DNA of 64,000 bases from Fusobacterium sp. JB019 (GCA_030673965.1 JAUTCN010000010.1:1-64000), one strand, 5' to 3'. Positions 7,723 to 16,827 are shown, numbered from the stretch's first letter. The notes: generated by a model not told the origin, from the sequence alone. Made by a program: numbers and translations.

Positions 7723-7728
7723 TATACT
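7723..7728 (+). promoter_or_regulatory. Probable -10 box for the thioesterase gene
   Basis: TATACT lies 31 bases before the start codon at 7759. The -35 region is not a good match, so the assignment is tentative. Confidence 0.4.
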
Positions 7729-7758
7729 ATAAAAAAAACAAAATAAGGAAGGTGTAAA

Positions 7759-8151
7759 ATGTTTAGTACTAATTATAAAGTGAGAATAGATGATATAAAT
7801 TATGGCGGTCATATGGGAAATGAAAGAGCTTTGGTAATATTTCAACAAACAAGAATGGAATGGCTAAATTATTTAGAGCTAGATGAAATTAATATTGGAG
7901 AAGGAAAAGGAACTATTCAATTAGAATCTCATGTTTACTATTTAAAAGAAGTAATTTTAGGAGAAGAGTTATTATGTTTTATTAAAGAAGTAAAATTAGG
8001 TAAAATTGATTTTGAAATATTTTACGAAATAAAAGATAAAAAAGAAGAAATAGTATTAAAAGGTTCTACTAAAATGATGGCATTTGATTATGAAAGAAAA
8101 AGAGTGAGTAGAATTCCTAAAAGTTTTAAAGAAAAAATCAACAAAAACTAG
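7759..8151 (+). CDS. Acyl-CoA thioesterase, 4HBT hotdog family
   Basis: A 130-residue single hotdog domain, the usual length for 4-hydroxybenzoyl-CoA-thioesterase-like enzymes that hydrolyse acyl-CoA or acyl-ACP thioesters in the cytoplasm. The segment VRIDDINYGGHMGNERALVI near residue 8 matches the family's Asp-x-x-x-xGH-x-x-N active-site loop (Asp12/13 and His18 region). ATG preceded by AAGGAAGG. Monocistronic. Substrate is not evident. Confidence 0.8.
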   Translation: MFSTNYKVRIDDINYGGHMGNERALVIFQQTRMEWLNYLELDEINIGEGKGTIQLESHVYYLKEVILGEELLCFIKEVKLGKIDFEIFYEIKDKKEEIVLKGSTKMMAFDYERKRVSRIPKSFKEKINKN

Positions 8152-8218
8152 AAAGTAGTCGTCTAAAATCTTGGATTTTAAAATCATATAAATTAAATAT
8201 ATTTTAGGAGGCATAAAA

Positions 8219-9157
8219 TTGGAGAATAAAGAAGCAATACTACTGTTAAGAAATGAAATAGGTAAAAAAGTTATAGGACAGAAAGGTATGATAGATAAAG
8301 TTTTAATTGGAATTTTAACAGAAAGTCATATTTTACTAGAGGGGTTACCAGGCCTAGCTAAGTCTTTGACGGTAAATACTATTTCTAAGACTTTAGGCTT
8401 GAAATTTTCAAGAATACAATTTACACCAGACTTATTGCCTAGTGATATTATTGGAACAGAAATCTACAATGAAAAGACAGGAGAATTTTATACTAAAAAA
8501 GGCCCATTGTTTGCTAATATAATTTTAGCTGATGAAATAAATAGAGCTCCTGCTAAGGTTCAAGCTGCTCTTTTAGAAGCGATGCAAGAAAAACAAGTAA
8601 CAATTTCAAATGAAACTTTTAAATTAGAAAAACCTTTTGTTGTTTTAGCTACACAAAATCCAATAGAACAGGACGGGACATATCCTTTACCAGAAGCTCA
8701 ACAAGATAGATTTTTAATGAAGGTTAAGGTGGAATATCCATCTAAAAATGAAGAGATGGCATTTTTAAATTTGATAACAGAAGATAAAGATTTTGATAAT
8801 ATAGAATTAAAAGAAATATTAACAAAAGAAAAATTAAAAGACTTGAAAGAACAAGTGAAAAAAATTCATATTGATGAAAAGTTAAAAGAATATATTTTAA
8901 ATCTTGTTTTTAAAACAAGAGAAAAATCAGAATATATTTTATGTGGAGCATCTCCTAGAGCAAGTATAGCTCTTGTAAAGGCTGCTAAGGCTAATGCTTT
9001 TTTAGAAGGAAGAGATTTTGTAATGCCAGGAGATATTAAAAAAGTTATATATGATGTACTTCGTCATAGAATATTATTATCTTATGAAGCAGAAGCTGAT
9101 GAGAAAACAGTTGAAGAAATAATTATGGGAATAATAGAATCAGTTGATCTTCCATAG
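8219..9157 (+). CDS. MoxR-family AAA+ ATPase
   Basis: First gene of the Bat operon. MoxR ATPases act as chaperones that help von Willebrand factor A proteins assemble or load metal. The 312-residue protein has Walker A GLPGLAKS (Lys48), Walker B with ILADEINRAPAKVQAALLEA, and the sensor ATQNPIEQDGTYPLPEAQQD, all typical. The start is a TTG at 8219: AGGAGG at 8206-8211 is 7 bases upstream and no ATG is suitably placed. The next gene begins 42 bases after the stop. Confidence 0.93.
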   Translation: MENKEAILLLRNEIGKKVIGQKGMIDKVLIGILTESHILLEGLPGLAKSLTVNTISKTLGLKFSRIQFTPDLLPSDIIGTEIYNEKTGEFYTKKGPLFANIILADEINRAPAKVQAALLEAMQEKQVTISNETFKLEKPFVVLATQNPIEQDGTYPLPEAQQDRFLMKVKVEYPSKNEEMAFLNLITEDKDFDNIELKEILTKEKLKDLKEQVKKIHIDEKLKEYILNLVFKTREKSEYILCGASPRASIALVKAAKANAFLEGRDFVMPGDIKKVIYDVLRHRILLSYEAEADEKTVEEIIMGIIESVDLP

Positions 9158-9199
9158 AAAATTTAAGAACTAAAAATATTAGTTTAAAAGGAGGGGAAG

Positions 9200-10021
9200 A
9201 TGACTAGAAAAGAACTTTTAAAAAAAATAAAAAAAATAGATGTAAAAACATCTGCTTTAGCAGAAGATTTATTTATAGGGAAATATCATTCTTGTTTTAA
9301 AGGTAACGGGATGGAATTTTCAGATATAAGAAAATATGAACTAGGGGATGATATAAAAAGAATAGATTGGAAAACAAGTGCAAGGCAAAGAAAAACTTAT
9401 GTTAAGGAATATCAAGAAGAAAGAGAGCTTTCTATGTATTTATTAATAGATATATCTTTTTCAAATAGTTTCACTTCTAAGAAAGATTTGATAACGCAAC
9501 TTATAGCAACTTTAGTTTTTAGTGCAGATAAAAATAATGATAGATTTGGAGCTATATTTTTTAGTGATAAAATTGAAAAAGTTATAAAGCTAGGAAAAGG
9601 GAAAAATCATGCTTTATCAATAATAGAGGAAATATTGAAAATAGAACCTAGTAGTAAGGGAACAAATATAATACAAGTTTTAAATTATTTTAATAAAATC
9701 CAAAAAAGAAGAGGAATAGTTTTTTTGATTTCTGATTTTTTAGATGATGATTATGAGAAAGTGATGAGAATAACTTCAAAAAAACATGATTTAATTTCAG
9801 TAAGGGTTTTAGATGAAAAATTAAAATTACTTCCTAAGGGAGTAGTATTTAATTTGAAAGATTCAGAAACAGATGAAATAATTACAGTAGGAAACTTTAA
9901 AAAAGATATTTTTCTTGAAGATAAGAAGATAAGAAATGTTTTAGATATTTATACAAACGAAGATTACATAAAGGCTTTAGTCAAATTTTTTAAAAAAAGA
10001 AATGGTAGGGGTAGACTATGA
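9200..10021 (+). CDS. DUF58 domain protein
   Basis: A 273-residue cytoplasmic protein carrying the DUF58 signature GxGxEFSDIRKYELGDDIKR (here from residue 36) and a DWKTSAR motif, followed by a degenerate von Willebrand A-like domain (LLIDISFSNSF, then VFLISDFLDDDY). Such proteins almost always sit between moxR and VWA genes, as here. Its TGA stop (10019-10021) overlaps the ATG of the next gene, indicating translational coupling. That TGA is also useful as proof that TGA is a normal stop codon in this genome. Confidence 0.92.
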   Translation: MTRKELLKKIKKIDVKTSALAEDLFIGKYHSCFKGNGMEFSDIRKYELGDDIKRIDWKTSARQRKTYVKEYQEERELSMYLLIDISFSNSFTSKKDLITQLIATLVFSADKNNDRFGAIFFSDKIEKVIKLGKGKNHALSIIEEILKIEPSSKGTNIIQVLNYFNKIQKRRGIVFLISDFLDDDYEKVMRITSKKHDLISVRVLDEKLKLLPKGVVFNLKDSETDEIITVGNFKKDIFLEDKKIRNVLDIYTNEDYIKALVKFFKKRNGRGRL

Positions 10022-10746
10022 TAAGTAGAAAGAAAAATATATTTATAATTTTTATATTTATTTTTAGTTTAGCTTTTTCAAAGGAAATATATGTAGGAGA
10101 TAAAATAAGTTTAAATATAAAAAATAGTAATATAAATGAAATAAAAGAAGCGTTTAAAGATTATCATGTAGATAAAATAGAAAAAGATAAAGAAGGATAT
10201 AATATATTTTTTAGAACATTTAAAGTAGGAGATAATATTATAAATATTGGAAATAATAAAATAATTTTAAAAATTAAAAGTTCATTAGGTAAGGAAGATA
10301 AAAATATTTATATGGATTTATCTGATAAAAGTAATAAAGAAGTAAAAAATCTTAAATTTCCAATTTTCACACTATTGAGTGGAATTATAGGGATTTTTCT
10401 TTTTATTTTCTCAATTTTAAAAATTATAAAGAGAAAAAAAATAATAAGAGAAATATCCTATGAAGAAATTTTTCAAAGAAAAATAAATAAACTAAGTTTA
10501 GATAAATTTCATTTTGAAATAAGCATAGCTTTGAGAGAATACATAGATAGTAAATATAATAGTAATTTTTTAGCAGGAAATTATAAAAAAATAGGAAATA
10601 TAACAGAAGATGATATTTATTTTATAAAATCTTTAGACTATTATAAATTTTCAAAAAATAAATTAAAAGAAGTGACTTATTATAAACAAAAAGCTTTAGA
10701 AATATTTAATAAAATAAAAGAGAAAGGAGAGATGAAAAATGTTTAA
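10018..10746 (+). CDS. Membrane protein of the Bat operon (DUF4381-like)
   Basis: A 242-residue protein with an N-terminal signal or anchor segment (IFIIFIFIFSLAFS), a beta-rich external part of about 90 residues, one membrane helix (LKFPIFTLLSGIIGIFLFIF, about residues 117-136), and a Lys-rich cytoplasmic tail. In Bat operons of other bacteria this slot between DUF58 and BatA is filled by a one-helix DUF4381-type protein; the resemblance here is in layout rather than a clear motif. Starts inside the DUF58 gene and overlaps batA by 8 bases. Confidence 0.75.
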   Translation: MISRKKNIFIIFIFIFSLAFSKEIYVGDKISLNIKNSNINEIKEAFKDYHVDKIEKDKEGYNIFFRTFKVGDNIINIGNNKIILKIKSSLGKEDKNIYMDLSDKSNKEVKNLKFPIFTLLSGIIGIFLFIFSILKIIKRKKIIREISYEEIFQRKINKLSLDKFHFEISIALREYIDSKYNSNFLAGNYKKIGNITEDDIYFIKSLDYYKFSKNKLKEVTYYKQKALEIFNKIKEKGEMKNV

Positions 10747-11698
10747 ATTTCAGAATCCTTATTTTTTTATTTTAATTCTTGTTATTATTTATTTGTTTTT
10801 TAAAAAGCGAAAAAAAATAGGAATAACAATACCCAGTGTAAAAAAAGTTAAAAAATATTCTTTATTTAATAAAAAATATTTAATTGGAAAGTATCTGATA
10901 TTTATTTCAATGATTTTAATGATAGCAGCTTTAGCCAGGCCGCAAATAGTATCAAAAGAAACTAAAATAAAAAAAGATGGTGTTGACATAGTTATTTCTT
11001 TAGATTTATCTTTATCCATGCTTCAAGAAGATTTTAAACCAAATAGATTAGAAAAATCTAAAGAAATGTTAAAAAAATTTATACAAAAAAGACCGAATGA
11101 TAGATTAGGGTTAGTTATTTTTGGTGGGGACGCCTATACCAAAATACCACTAACATTTGATAATCAAATGGTTAAAGAAACAGTTGATAAAATAACTATA
11201 GATGATATAACGAGTAATAAAAGGACAGCTATCGGAATGGGATTAGGAGTATCTTTAAATAGACTGAAGGATTCTAAGGCAAAATCCAAAGTTATTATTC
11301 TTATGACAGATGGAGAGAATAATGCGGGGAGTATTAGTCCTAAAGAAGCAACAAAACTTGCAAAGAAAATGGGGATAAAAATATATACAATAGGTATAGG
11401 TGCAAAAGAAATACAGGTTTCAACACTTTTAGGAAAAAGAACTTTAAGAAATACTCAATTAGATGAGAATTTACTTAAAAACATAGCTCAAGAAACTAAT
11501 GGTAAATACTTTAGAGCAAGTGATGCTGATGAATTTAATAAAATTTTTAATGAAATAAATAAATTAGAAAAAAGTAAAATAGAAGCAAGAGAATTTTATT
11601 CAAAAGAGGAATATTATATTCCACTATTAAAAGGAGCATTAATTTTACTTGCTTTAGGGATATTATTTGAATTTTTGCTATTTATAAGATTACCTTAA
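10739..11698 (+). CDS. batA: BatA-type von Willebrand factor A membrane protein
   Basis: A 319-residue inner-membrane protein with two N-terminal membrane helices, an external VWA domain and a C-terminal helix (LLKGALILLALGILFEFLLF). The metal-binding MIDAS motif DLSLSM is intact (Asp89), with the second loop TDGENNAGS. Named for Bacteroides aerotolerance; the Bat set is thought to help envelope integrity and oxidative stress survival, but the precise activity is unknown. Overlaps the preceding gene by 8 bases and batB starts 13 bases after it, so all are cotranscribed. Confidence 0.88.
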   Translation: MFKFQNPYFFILILVIIYLFFKKRKKIGITIPSVKKVKKYSLFNKKYLIGKYLIFISMILMIAALARPQIVSKETKIKKDGVDIVISLDLSLSMLQEDFKPNRLEKSKEMLKKFIQKRPNDRLGLVIFGGDAYTKIPLTFDNQMVKETVDKITIDDITSNKRTAIGMGLGVSLNRLKDSKAKSKVIILMTDGENNAGSISPKEATKLAKKMGIKIYTIGIGAKEIQVSTLLGKRTLRNTQLDENLLKNIAQETNGKYFRASDADEFNKIFNEINKLEKSKIEAREFYSKEEYYIPLLKGALILLALGILFEFLLFIRLP

Positions 11699-11711
11699 TT
11701 AAGGAGGAATA

Positions 11712-12680
11712 ATGAAATTTGGAAATTTGGAAAATATATATTATTTTATTTTTCCTATTTTAATTTTATTTTTGATGATATTAGGAATGAAAAAAAGGAA
11801 TAGTGTATTAAAAATATTAAGAATAGAAAGAGATAGAAAAATTTATTTTATAAAAATTATAAATATAATTTTTGGAAGTATTTTAATTTGTGTTGCATTA
11901 TTATCTCCTCAAAAATTATTAAAAGAAAAAGAAATAGAAGTAGAAGGGAACAATATATATATATTGGTAGATACATCACGTTCTATGTTAGTGGAAGATG
12001 TATACCCTAATAGGATAGAACTAGGGAAAAGAGTTATTAAAAAAATATTAAGAGGGATAAAGGGAGATAAAATAGGAATTATTCCTTTTTCAGATAGTGC
12101 TTATATTCAAATGCCATTAACAGAAGATTATTCAATAGGAGAAAATTATGTAAATGCAATAGATACAAATTTGATTTCTGGTGGAGGAACAAAGATAATA
12201 GATGCTTTGAAAATTGCAAATAATTCTTTTAAAGAGATAAATACGGAAAAAAAAATAGTCTTGATAGTTTCAGATGGTGGAGAAGAAGAAAAAGATGTAG
12301 CTGATTTTGTTAAAACTAATAATATAATTGTATATTCAATAGGAATAGGGACTGCTAAAGGAGAAGTTATACCAGATTATAAGAATGGCAAAAGAAATGG
12401 TTTTATTAAAAATAAAAAAGGAGCAATTGTTGTAAGTAAATTAAACACTTCTTTTTTGAAAAAATTGTCTAATTTAAGTAAAGGAAAATATTATGAAGTT
12501 AATAATTTGAATGATAATAGTAAGGAATTTGTTTCAGATATTAAAAATATTGATAAAGATAAACTGAGCAATGAAAAAATAAGCATTTATCAAAAATATT
12601 ATCAATATTTTACATTAATTGGAATAATTTTTATATTATTTGGATATTTTTTTAATAGGAGATTAAGTTATGAAGAATAA
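11712..12680 (+). CDS. batB: BatB-type von Willebrand factor A membrane protein
   Basis: A 322-residue paralogue of BatA: two N-terminal helices, VWA domain with intact MIDAS DTSRSM (Asp87) and second loop SDGGEEEKD, and a closing helix (YFTLIGIIFILFGYFF). Expected to partner with BatA and the TPR protein BatC in the inner membrane. Ribosome site AAGGAGG. The final codons overlap the start of batC (ATG at 12670), which suggests coupled translation. Confidence 0.87.
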   Translation: MKFGNLENIYYFIFPILILFLMILGMKKRNSVLKILRIERDRKIYFIKIINIIFGSILICVALLSPQKLLKEKEIEVEGNNIYILVDTSRSMLVEDVYPNRIELGKRVIKKILRGIKGDKIGIIPFSDSAYIQMPLTEDYSIGENYVNAIDTNLISGGGTKIIDALKIANNSFKEINTEKKIVLIVSDGGEEEKDVADFVKTNNIIVYSIGIGTAKGEVIPDYKNGKRNGFIKNKKGAIVVSKLNTSFLKKLSNLSKGKYYEVNNLNDNSKEFVSDIKNIDKDKLSNEKISIYQKYYQYFTLIGIIFILFGYFFNRRLSYEE

Positions 12681-13464
12681 AAATATGTATTCGTTAATTT
12701 CTGGGATAATTTTAATTTTAAGTTGTGGATATTTTTTTGATAATGTAAAAACATATTATTTTATAAATAAAGGAAATAAATATTATTATACAAAAGAATA
12801 TAAAAAAGCGAAAAAATATTATGAGAAGGCTTTTTTTATAAAAAAAAGTGAAGTAATAAAAAATAATTTAATAATAAATGATTATGAAGCAAAAAATTAT
12901 TTAGAAGTTTTAAAAAGAAAAGGGAATAAAAATTTTTTAAATGGAAATTCTTTTGTTAAATTATCTCAAAATAGAAATAATAAAGAAAAATTGAAAGAAG
13001 CTTTAGAATCTTATAAAAAAGAAATGATAAAAAATTCTGATATGAATATAAAGAAAAATTATGAAATTATTTTGAAGGAAGTCAATAAAAATAAACAAAA
13101 AAAAGATCAACAAAAAGAGCAAAAGAATCAAGAACAAAAAAATCAAAATCAAGAGAATAAGGATAGAAAAAATAAACAAAATCAGAGTCAAAAAAATGAG
13201 CAGAAAAATGAAAAAAAACAAGATTCGGAAAACAATAAAAATGAGCAGAAAAATCAAAGACAGCAAAAGCTAGATAAAAAAGATGACTCAAATAATAATA
13301 AACAAAAGAAGATTAATCAAAGTCAAAATAACAAAGATGAAAATAGGGAAAAAGAAGAAATTAATATGGTTTTAAAAAGATTAGAAGGAAGTGAAAAACA
13401 AGCTTTTAAAAATAATGAAAGATTAATAAATTTAACAAATAATAGAGAAGAAAATAGATGGTAA
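12670..13464 (+). CDS. batC: BatC-type TPR protein with Lys/Gln/Asn-rich tail
   Basis: A 264-residue protein: N-terminal membrane segment (YSLISGIILILSCGYFF), one to two tetratricopeptide-like units (GNKYYYTKEYKKAKKYYEKA near residue 35), then from about residue 140 a low-complexity stretch rich in Lys, Gln, Asn and Glu of roughly 85 residues. BatC proteins carry TPRs and sit between batB and batD, as here. The DNA for the tail is almost pure A with some G/C, and creates long false frames on the other strand. Overlaps batB by 11 bases. Confidence 0.82.
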   Translation: MKNKNMYSLISGIILILSCGYFFDNVKTYYFINKGNKYYYTKEYKKAKKYYEKAFFIKKSEVIKNNLIINDYEAKNYLEVLKRKGNKNFLNGNSFVKLSQNRNNKEKLKEALESYKKEMIKNSDMNIKKNYEIILKEVNKNKQKKDQQKEQKNQEQKNQNQENKDRKNKQNQSQKNEQKNEKKQDSENNKNEQKNQRQQKLDKKDDSNNNKQKKINQSQNNKDENREKEEINMVLKRLEGSEKQAFKNNERLINLTNNREENRW

Positions 13465-13484
13465 AATTAAGTAGGAGATGAATT

Positions 13485-15122
13485 ATGATTTTAAAAATAA
13501 TAATGTTTTTATTAATAAGTACTTTAAGTTTTTCAGAAATATTATTGACAACAGATAATGATAGTCCAGGTTTAAATAATCCTATAAAAGTTATAGTGGA
13601 ATTTAAAAATATGAAAAGAGAAAATTATTATTTAGATGGAATAAATAATTTTGAAGTTTTGTATAGGAGTAGTAGAAGTTCAACTTCTTGGATTAATGGT
13701 AAAAAGACATCAATAAAATCAGATATATATACAGTGATGCCTTCTAAATTAGGTAAATTTGATTTAAGTGTTTGGGTAAAAGGGCAATTAAAATCTAATA
13801 GATTAAGGATAGAAGTAAAAAAAGATTCTATAAATAATTCCAATAATAATTTAATAAGTAAGAAGGTATCTTTAAATATAAAAAAACTGAATAAGAATTA
13901 TTATTTTGGAGAAAAAATACCTTATTTTGAGAAACTTAATATAAGAACTTCATTAAGAAGTTATGGGTATATAGTTCAACCTAGTTTTGAGGGATTTACG
14001 GTAAAAGATATAACAAAAAGAGATAACAATGGATATCCTTTAACTAAAAGAGTTGTAGAAAATGGGAAAGAAAAAGTAGAAATAAAATTAATAGAAAATA
14101 TTTTAGAGGCAAATTCAACAGGAAAAAAAACAATAAAAGAGGGGAAAATAAAAGTTGAAGAATCAACAGATGATTTTTTTGGAATAGAACCTTCTAAGGC
14201 TATGTTTTTTGGTGGTAAAAAGATTAATGTCAATATTTTACCACTTCCAGAAAAAGGGAAACCTAAAAATTTTCAAATGGTTATTGGTGAACTAGAAGGA
14301 AAATATAAATGGAACAAAATTGATAAAGTTAAGTTAGGAGAAAGCTTTTCTTTAAAAATAAATTTTTCAGGAAATGTTAACTTAAATTATTTAGAAAAAA
14401 TAATTAATGAACAAAATAATAATTTTAATATTTATACAAGTGTTTCAAATGAAAGTGAGAAAATAATAAAAAATAAATATTATGCAACAAAAGATTTTGA
14501 AATTGCATTTATTCCTAAAAAAACAGGAAAATTAAAAATATCTGAAATTAGAATTCCATATTTTGATACGAAAGAAAAGAAGTACAAGGTTTTTAAAATT
14601 CCATCTAAAGAGATAGTGGTAACAGGTACTTATAATGACAAAGATTATGAAAAAAATATGATGTCTTTAAAAGAAAATAATTCTTTAATAAATCATAAAG
14701 ATTCTAATTTTGATAAAGAAATGAAAAAAGAAATTATAATTTCAAGTGTTTTAGAAAAAACTAAAAAGACTAAAGGTACTAAAAAAGATTTATTTTTAAT
14801 TATACTTTTTTTCATAGCTTTAGGAGAAGGAGGATATATATTAAAATTATCAATGGATAAGAAAACTAATAAAAAAGAATATAAAGATTTATATAGAAAA
14901 ATATTAAAAACAAATAACAATAAAGATTTTTATGAACAATATTGTTTATATATGAAAATCAGATATAATTTTAGTCCTAAAGCTCAATTTGAAGATATTT
15001 TAATAAAAAATGGTGGAAATGAAAATTTGATTAATTTAAATAGAAAAATAGATAAAAATATGTTTGAAAATATTGAAATAGATAAAAAAGAAGCTGTATC
15101 TATTTTGAAAAAAAATAAATAA
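13485..15122 (+). CDS. batD: BatD family protein
   Basis: A 545-residue exported membrane protein: signal peptide (MILKIIMFLLISTLSFS), several beta-sandwich modules over about 400 residues, one membrane helix (LFLIILFFIALGEGGYIL near residue 435) and a cytoplasmic Lys-rich tail. This layout and its place after BatA-BatB-BatC identify BatD (oxygen tolerance). Ribosome site GTAGGAG. Only ten bases separate its stop from the UGA-containing gene at 15133, which therefore belongs to the same transcript. Confidence 0.85.
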   Translation: MILKIIMFLLISTLSFSEILLTTDNDSPGLNNPIKVIVEFKNMKRENYYLDGINNFEVLYRSSRSSTSWINGKKTSIKSDIYTVMPSKLGKFDLSVWVKGQLKSNRLRIEVKKDSINNSNNNLISKKVSLNIKKLNKNYYFGEKIPYFEKLNIRTSLRSYGYIVQPSFEGFTVKDITKRDNNGYPLTKRVVENGKEKVEIKLIENILEANSTGKKTIKEGKIKVEESTDDFFGIEPSKAMFFGGKKINVNILPLPEKGKPKNFQMVIGELEGKYKWNKIDKVKLGESFSLKINFSGNVNLNYLEKIINEQNNNFNIYTSVSNESEKIIKNKYYATKDFEIAFIPKKTGKLKISEIRIPYFDTKEKKYKVFKIPSKEIVVTGTYNDKDYEKNMMSLKENNSLINHKDSNFDKEMKKEIIISSVLEKTKKTKGTKKDLFLIILFFIALGEGGYILKLSMDKKTNKKEYKDLYRKILKTNNNKDFYEQYCLYMKIRYNFSPKAQFEDILIKNGGNENLINLNRKIDKNMFENIEIDKKEAVSILKKNK

Positions 15123-15132
15123 GGAGGATTTT

Positions 15133-15426
15133 ATGGAAATAACAGGAAAAGTTTTAGAGTTTATGAAAAAGAAAAAATTTCAAGGAATTATTTTAAGTAA
15201 AGTTGAAGTAAAATTTGGCTGAGTTGGATGTCAAGAAGAAATTCAAGGAGAATTTTTAAAAGAAGAAGAGTTAAAAAAATATTCAGGAGTAGAAAATTTG
15301 ATAGTAGTTGAAAATAAAGGGATAAAAGTGTTTGTTCCTTTAAACATAAAATCAGTAGATAAACTAGTTGTTGATTCTCAATTTAGTTTTTTTGGTGTAA
15401 TGAAATTAAAAATATTCATAAAATAA
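15133..15426 (+). CDS. HesB-like selenoprotein with in-frame UGA (Sec30)
   Basis: A gene hidden by one in-frame TGA (15220-15222). Reading through it gives 97 residues from an ATG with a strong AAGGAGG site (15121-15127) to TAA at 15424. Around the UGA the protein reads VEVKFG-U-VGCQEEIQGEF, where U30 takes the place of the first conserved Cys of HesB/IscA proteins (GG-C-SGF) and forms a Sec-x-x-Cys pair with Cys33. Downstream, LIVVENKGIKVFVPL and DKLVVDSQ match the HesB domain's later strands. The reading frame and codon use stay intact on both sides, which argues against a decayed gene. HesB-like selenoproteins are an established bacterial family. A candidate SECIS lies 22 bases past the UGA. 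Role, if like the family: iron-sulfur or thiol redox handling. Alternative: point nonsense mutation of a Cys or Trp codon. Confidence 0.78.
15237..15257 (+). promoter_or_regulatory. Candidate bacterial SECIS hairpin
   Basis: Eight pairs (15237-15244 with 15250-15257, one G-U) close a five-base loop AAGGA. The loop begins 22 bases after the UGA, in the 16-37 base window seen for bacterial SECIS elements, and has the guanines expected in the apical loop for SelB. The stem is AT-rich, so this is a candidate only. Confidence 0.45.
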
Positions 15427-15455
15427 TTGTAATTTTAAAAAAAATATGGTAGAAT
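15427..15455 (+). promoter_or_regulatory. Promoter for glyA
   Basis: TTGTAA (15427-15432) and TAGAAT (15450-15455) are 17 bases apart, about 60 bases before glyA. No terminator is evident after the Bat operon, so some read-through into glyA is possible. Confidence 0.6.
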
Positions 15456-15516
15456 GCTTGAAATTTTATTAATTTAAAATTAAATATAAAAATAGGATAG
15501 AAACAAGGAGGAGCAA

Positions 15517-16767
15517 ATGAGAAACTTAGAAAACTTATTAAAAAATGACAAAGAAGTTTACAATGCTATTGAAGCAGAAAGAAAGAGACAGAATGAAGGT
15601 ATTGAGCTTATAGCTTCGGAGAACTTTGTTTCGGAATCCATTTTAGAAGCAGCAGGTTGTGTGATGACAAATAAGTATGCAGAGGGATATCCTGATAAAA
15701 GATATTATGGAGGGTGTGAATGTGTAGACATAGTAGAAAAATTAGCTATTGAAAGAGCTAAAAAATTATTTAATGTAAATTATGTGAATGTTCAACCACA
15801 TTCAGGATCTCAAGCAAATGCAGCGGTATACATGGCACTATTAAATTTAGGTGATAGAATTTTAGGGATGAAGCTAGATCAAGGCGGACATTTAAGCCAT
15901 GGAATGAAACTAAATTTTTCAGGAAAAAATTATGAAGTTTATTCTTATGGAGTAGATAAAAAGACTGAAACTATAGATTACGAAGAATTAGAAAGAATAG
16001 CTTTAGAAGTAAAACCTAAATTAATAGTTGCAGGAGCTAGTGCATATTCAAGAACTATAGATTTCAAGAAATTTAGAGAAGTGGCAGATAAAGTGGGAGC
16101 TTATTTAATGGTTGACATAGCTCATATTGCGGGACTTATAGCTACAGGAGAACATCCAACACCTATGCCTTATGCACATGTTGTTACAACAACAACTCAT
16201 AAGACGTTGAGAGGAACTCGTGGAGGTCTTGTAATGACCAACGATGAAGAGATAGCTAAAAAAATAAATAAAGCTGTTTTTCCAGGGCTTCAAGGTGGGC
16301 CATTAATGCATATCATAGCAGCTAAAGCTGTTGCGTTTGGTGAAGCATTAAAACCAGAATTTAAAGAATATCAAACTCAAGTAGTAAAAAATGCAAAAAT
16401 ATTAGCAAAAGTTTTAAATGATGGTGGATTAAGAGTTGTAAGTGGAGGAACAGATAATCATCTTGTACTTATAGACGTTAAATGTGAAAAAGGACTTACA
16501 GGAAAGATTGTAGAAAAAGCATTAGGAATAGCAGGAATAACAGTTAATAAAAATGGAATTCCTTTTGATACAGAGAAACCAATGGTGACAAGTGGTATTA
16601 GAATAGGATCTCCAGCAATGACTTCTAGAGGAATGAAAGAAAAAGAAATGGAAAGAATAGCTAACTTTATAATAGATGTAGTGAATAATATAAATGATGA
16701 AGTTAGATTAAAAGAAATTAGAGAAGAAGTTAGAGAACTTTGTTTAAAATTTCCTCTATATGAATAA
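15517..16767 (+). CDS. glyA: Serine hydroxymethyltransferase
   Basis: PLP enzyme that interconverts serine and glycine while charging tetrahydrofolate with a one-carbon unit in the cytoplasm. The 416-residue length is the normal bacterial size. Landmarks: IELIASENF near residue 27, and the PLP-lysine site [14 protein letters not shown] with Lys229. Start ATG follows AAGGAGGAG. Monocistronic: promoter at 15427-15455 and a strong terminator at 16793. No glycine riboswitch is visible upstream. Confidence 0.97.
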   Translation: MRNLENLLKNDKEVYNAIEAERKRQNEGIELIASENFVSESILEAAGCVMTNKYAEGYPDKRYYGGCECVDIVEKLAIERAKKLFNVNYVNVQPHSGSQANAAVYMALLNLGDRILGMKLDQGGHLSHGMKLNFSGKNYEVYSYGVDKKTETIDYEELERIALEVKPKLIVAGASAYSRTIDFKKFREVADKVGAYLMVDIAHIAGLIATGEHPTPMPYAHVVTTTTHKTLRGTRGGLVMTNDEEIAKKINKAVFPGLQGGPLMHIIAAKAVAFGEALKPEFKEYQTQVVKNAKILAKVLNDGGLRVVSGGTDNHLVLIDVKCEKGLTGKIVEKALGIAGITVNKNGIPFDTEKPMVTSGIRIGSPAMTSRGMKEKEMERIANFIIDVVNNINDEVRLKEIREEVRELCLKFPLYE

Positions 16768-16792
16768 AAGTGATAAATAAAAATAGTTTTAG

Positions 16793-16827
16793 ACTACAGA
16801 CAATTGATTTTGTCTGTAGTTTTTTTA
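16793..16827 (+). terminator. glyA terminator
   Basis: Perfect 11-bp stem (ACTACAGACAA with its complement at 16810-16820) around TTGATT, followed by seven T residues. Confidence 0.9.

Noticed and set aside
13003-13291. Long hydrophobic minus-strand frames (Phe/Leu/Ile-rich)
   Set aside because: They are the complement of the Lys/Gln/Asn-rich BatC tail; no ribosome site, and they overlap a well-supported gene.
15220-15222. TGA at this site as a simple stop, leaving two short broken genes
   Set aside because: The frame is intact on both sides, has a strong ribosome site, and UGA aligns with the conserved Cys of HesB; nonsense decay remains the main alternative but is less likely.
15427-15516. 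Glycine riboswitch before glyA
   Set aside because: The leader is only about 60 bases long and lacks the paired glycine aptamer cores.
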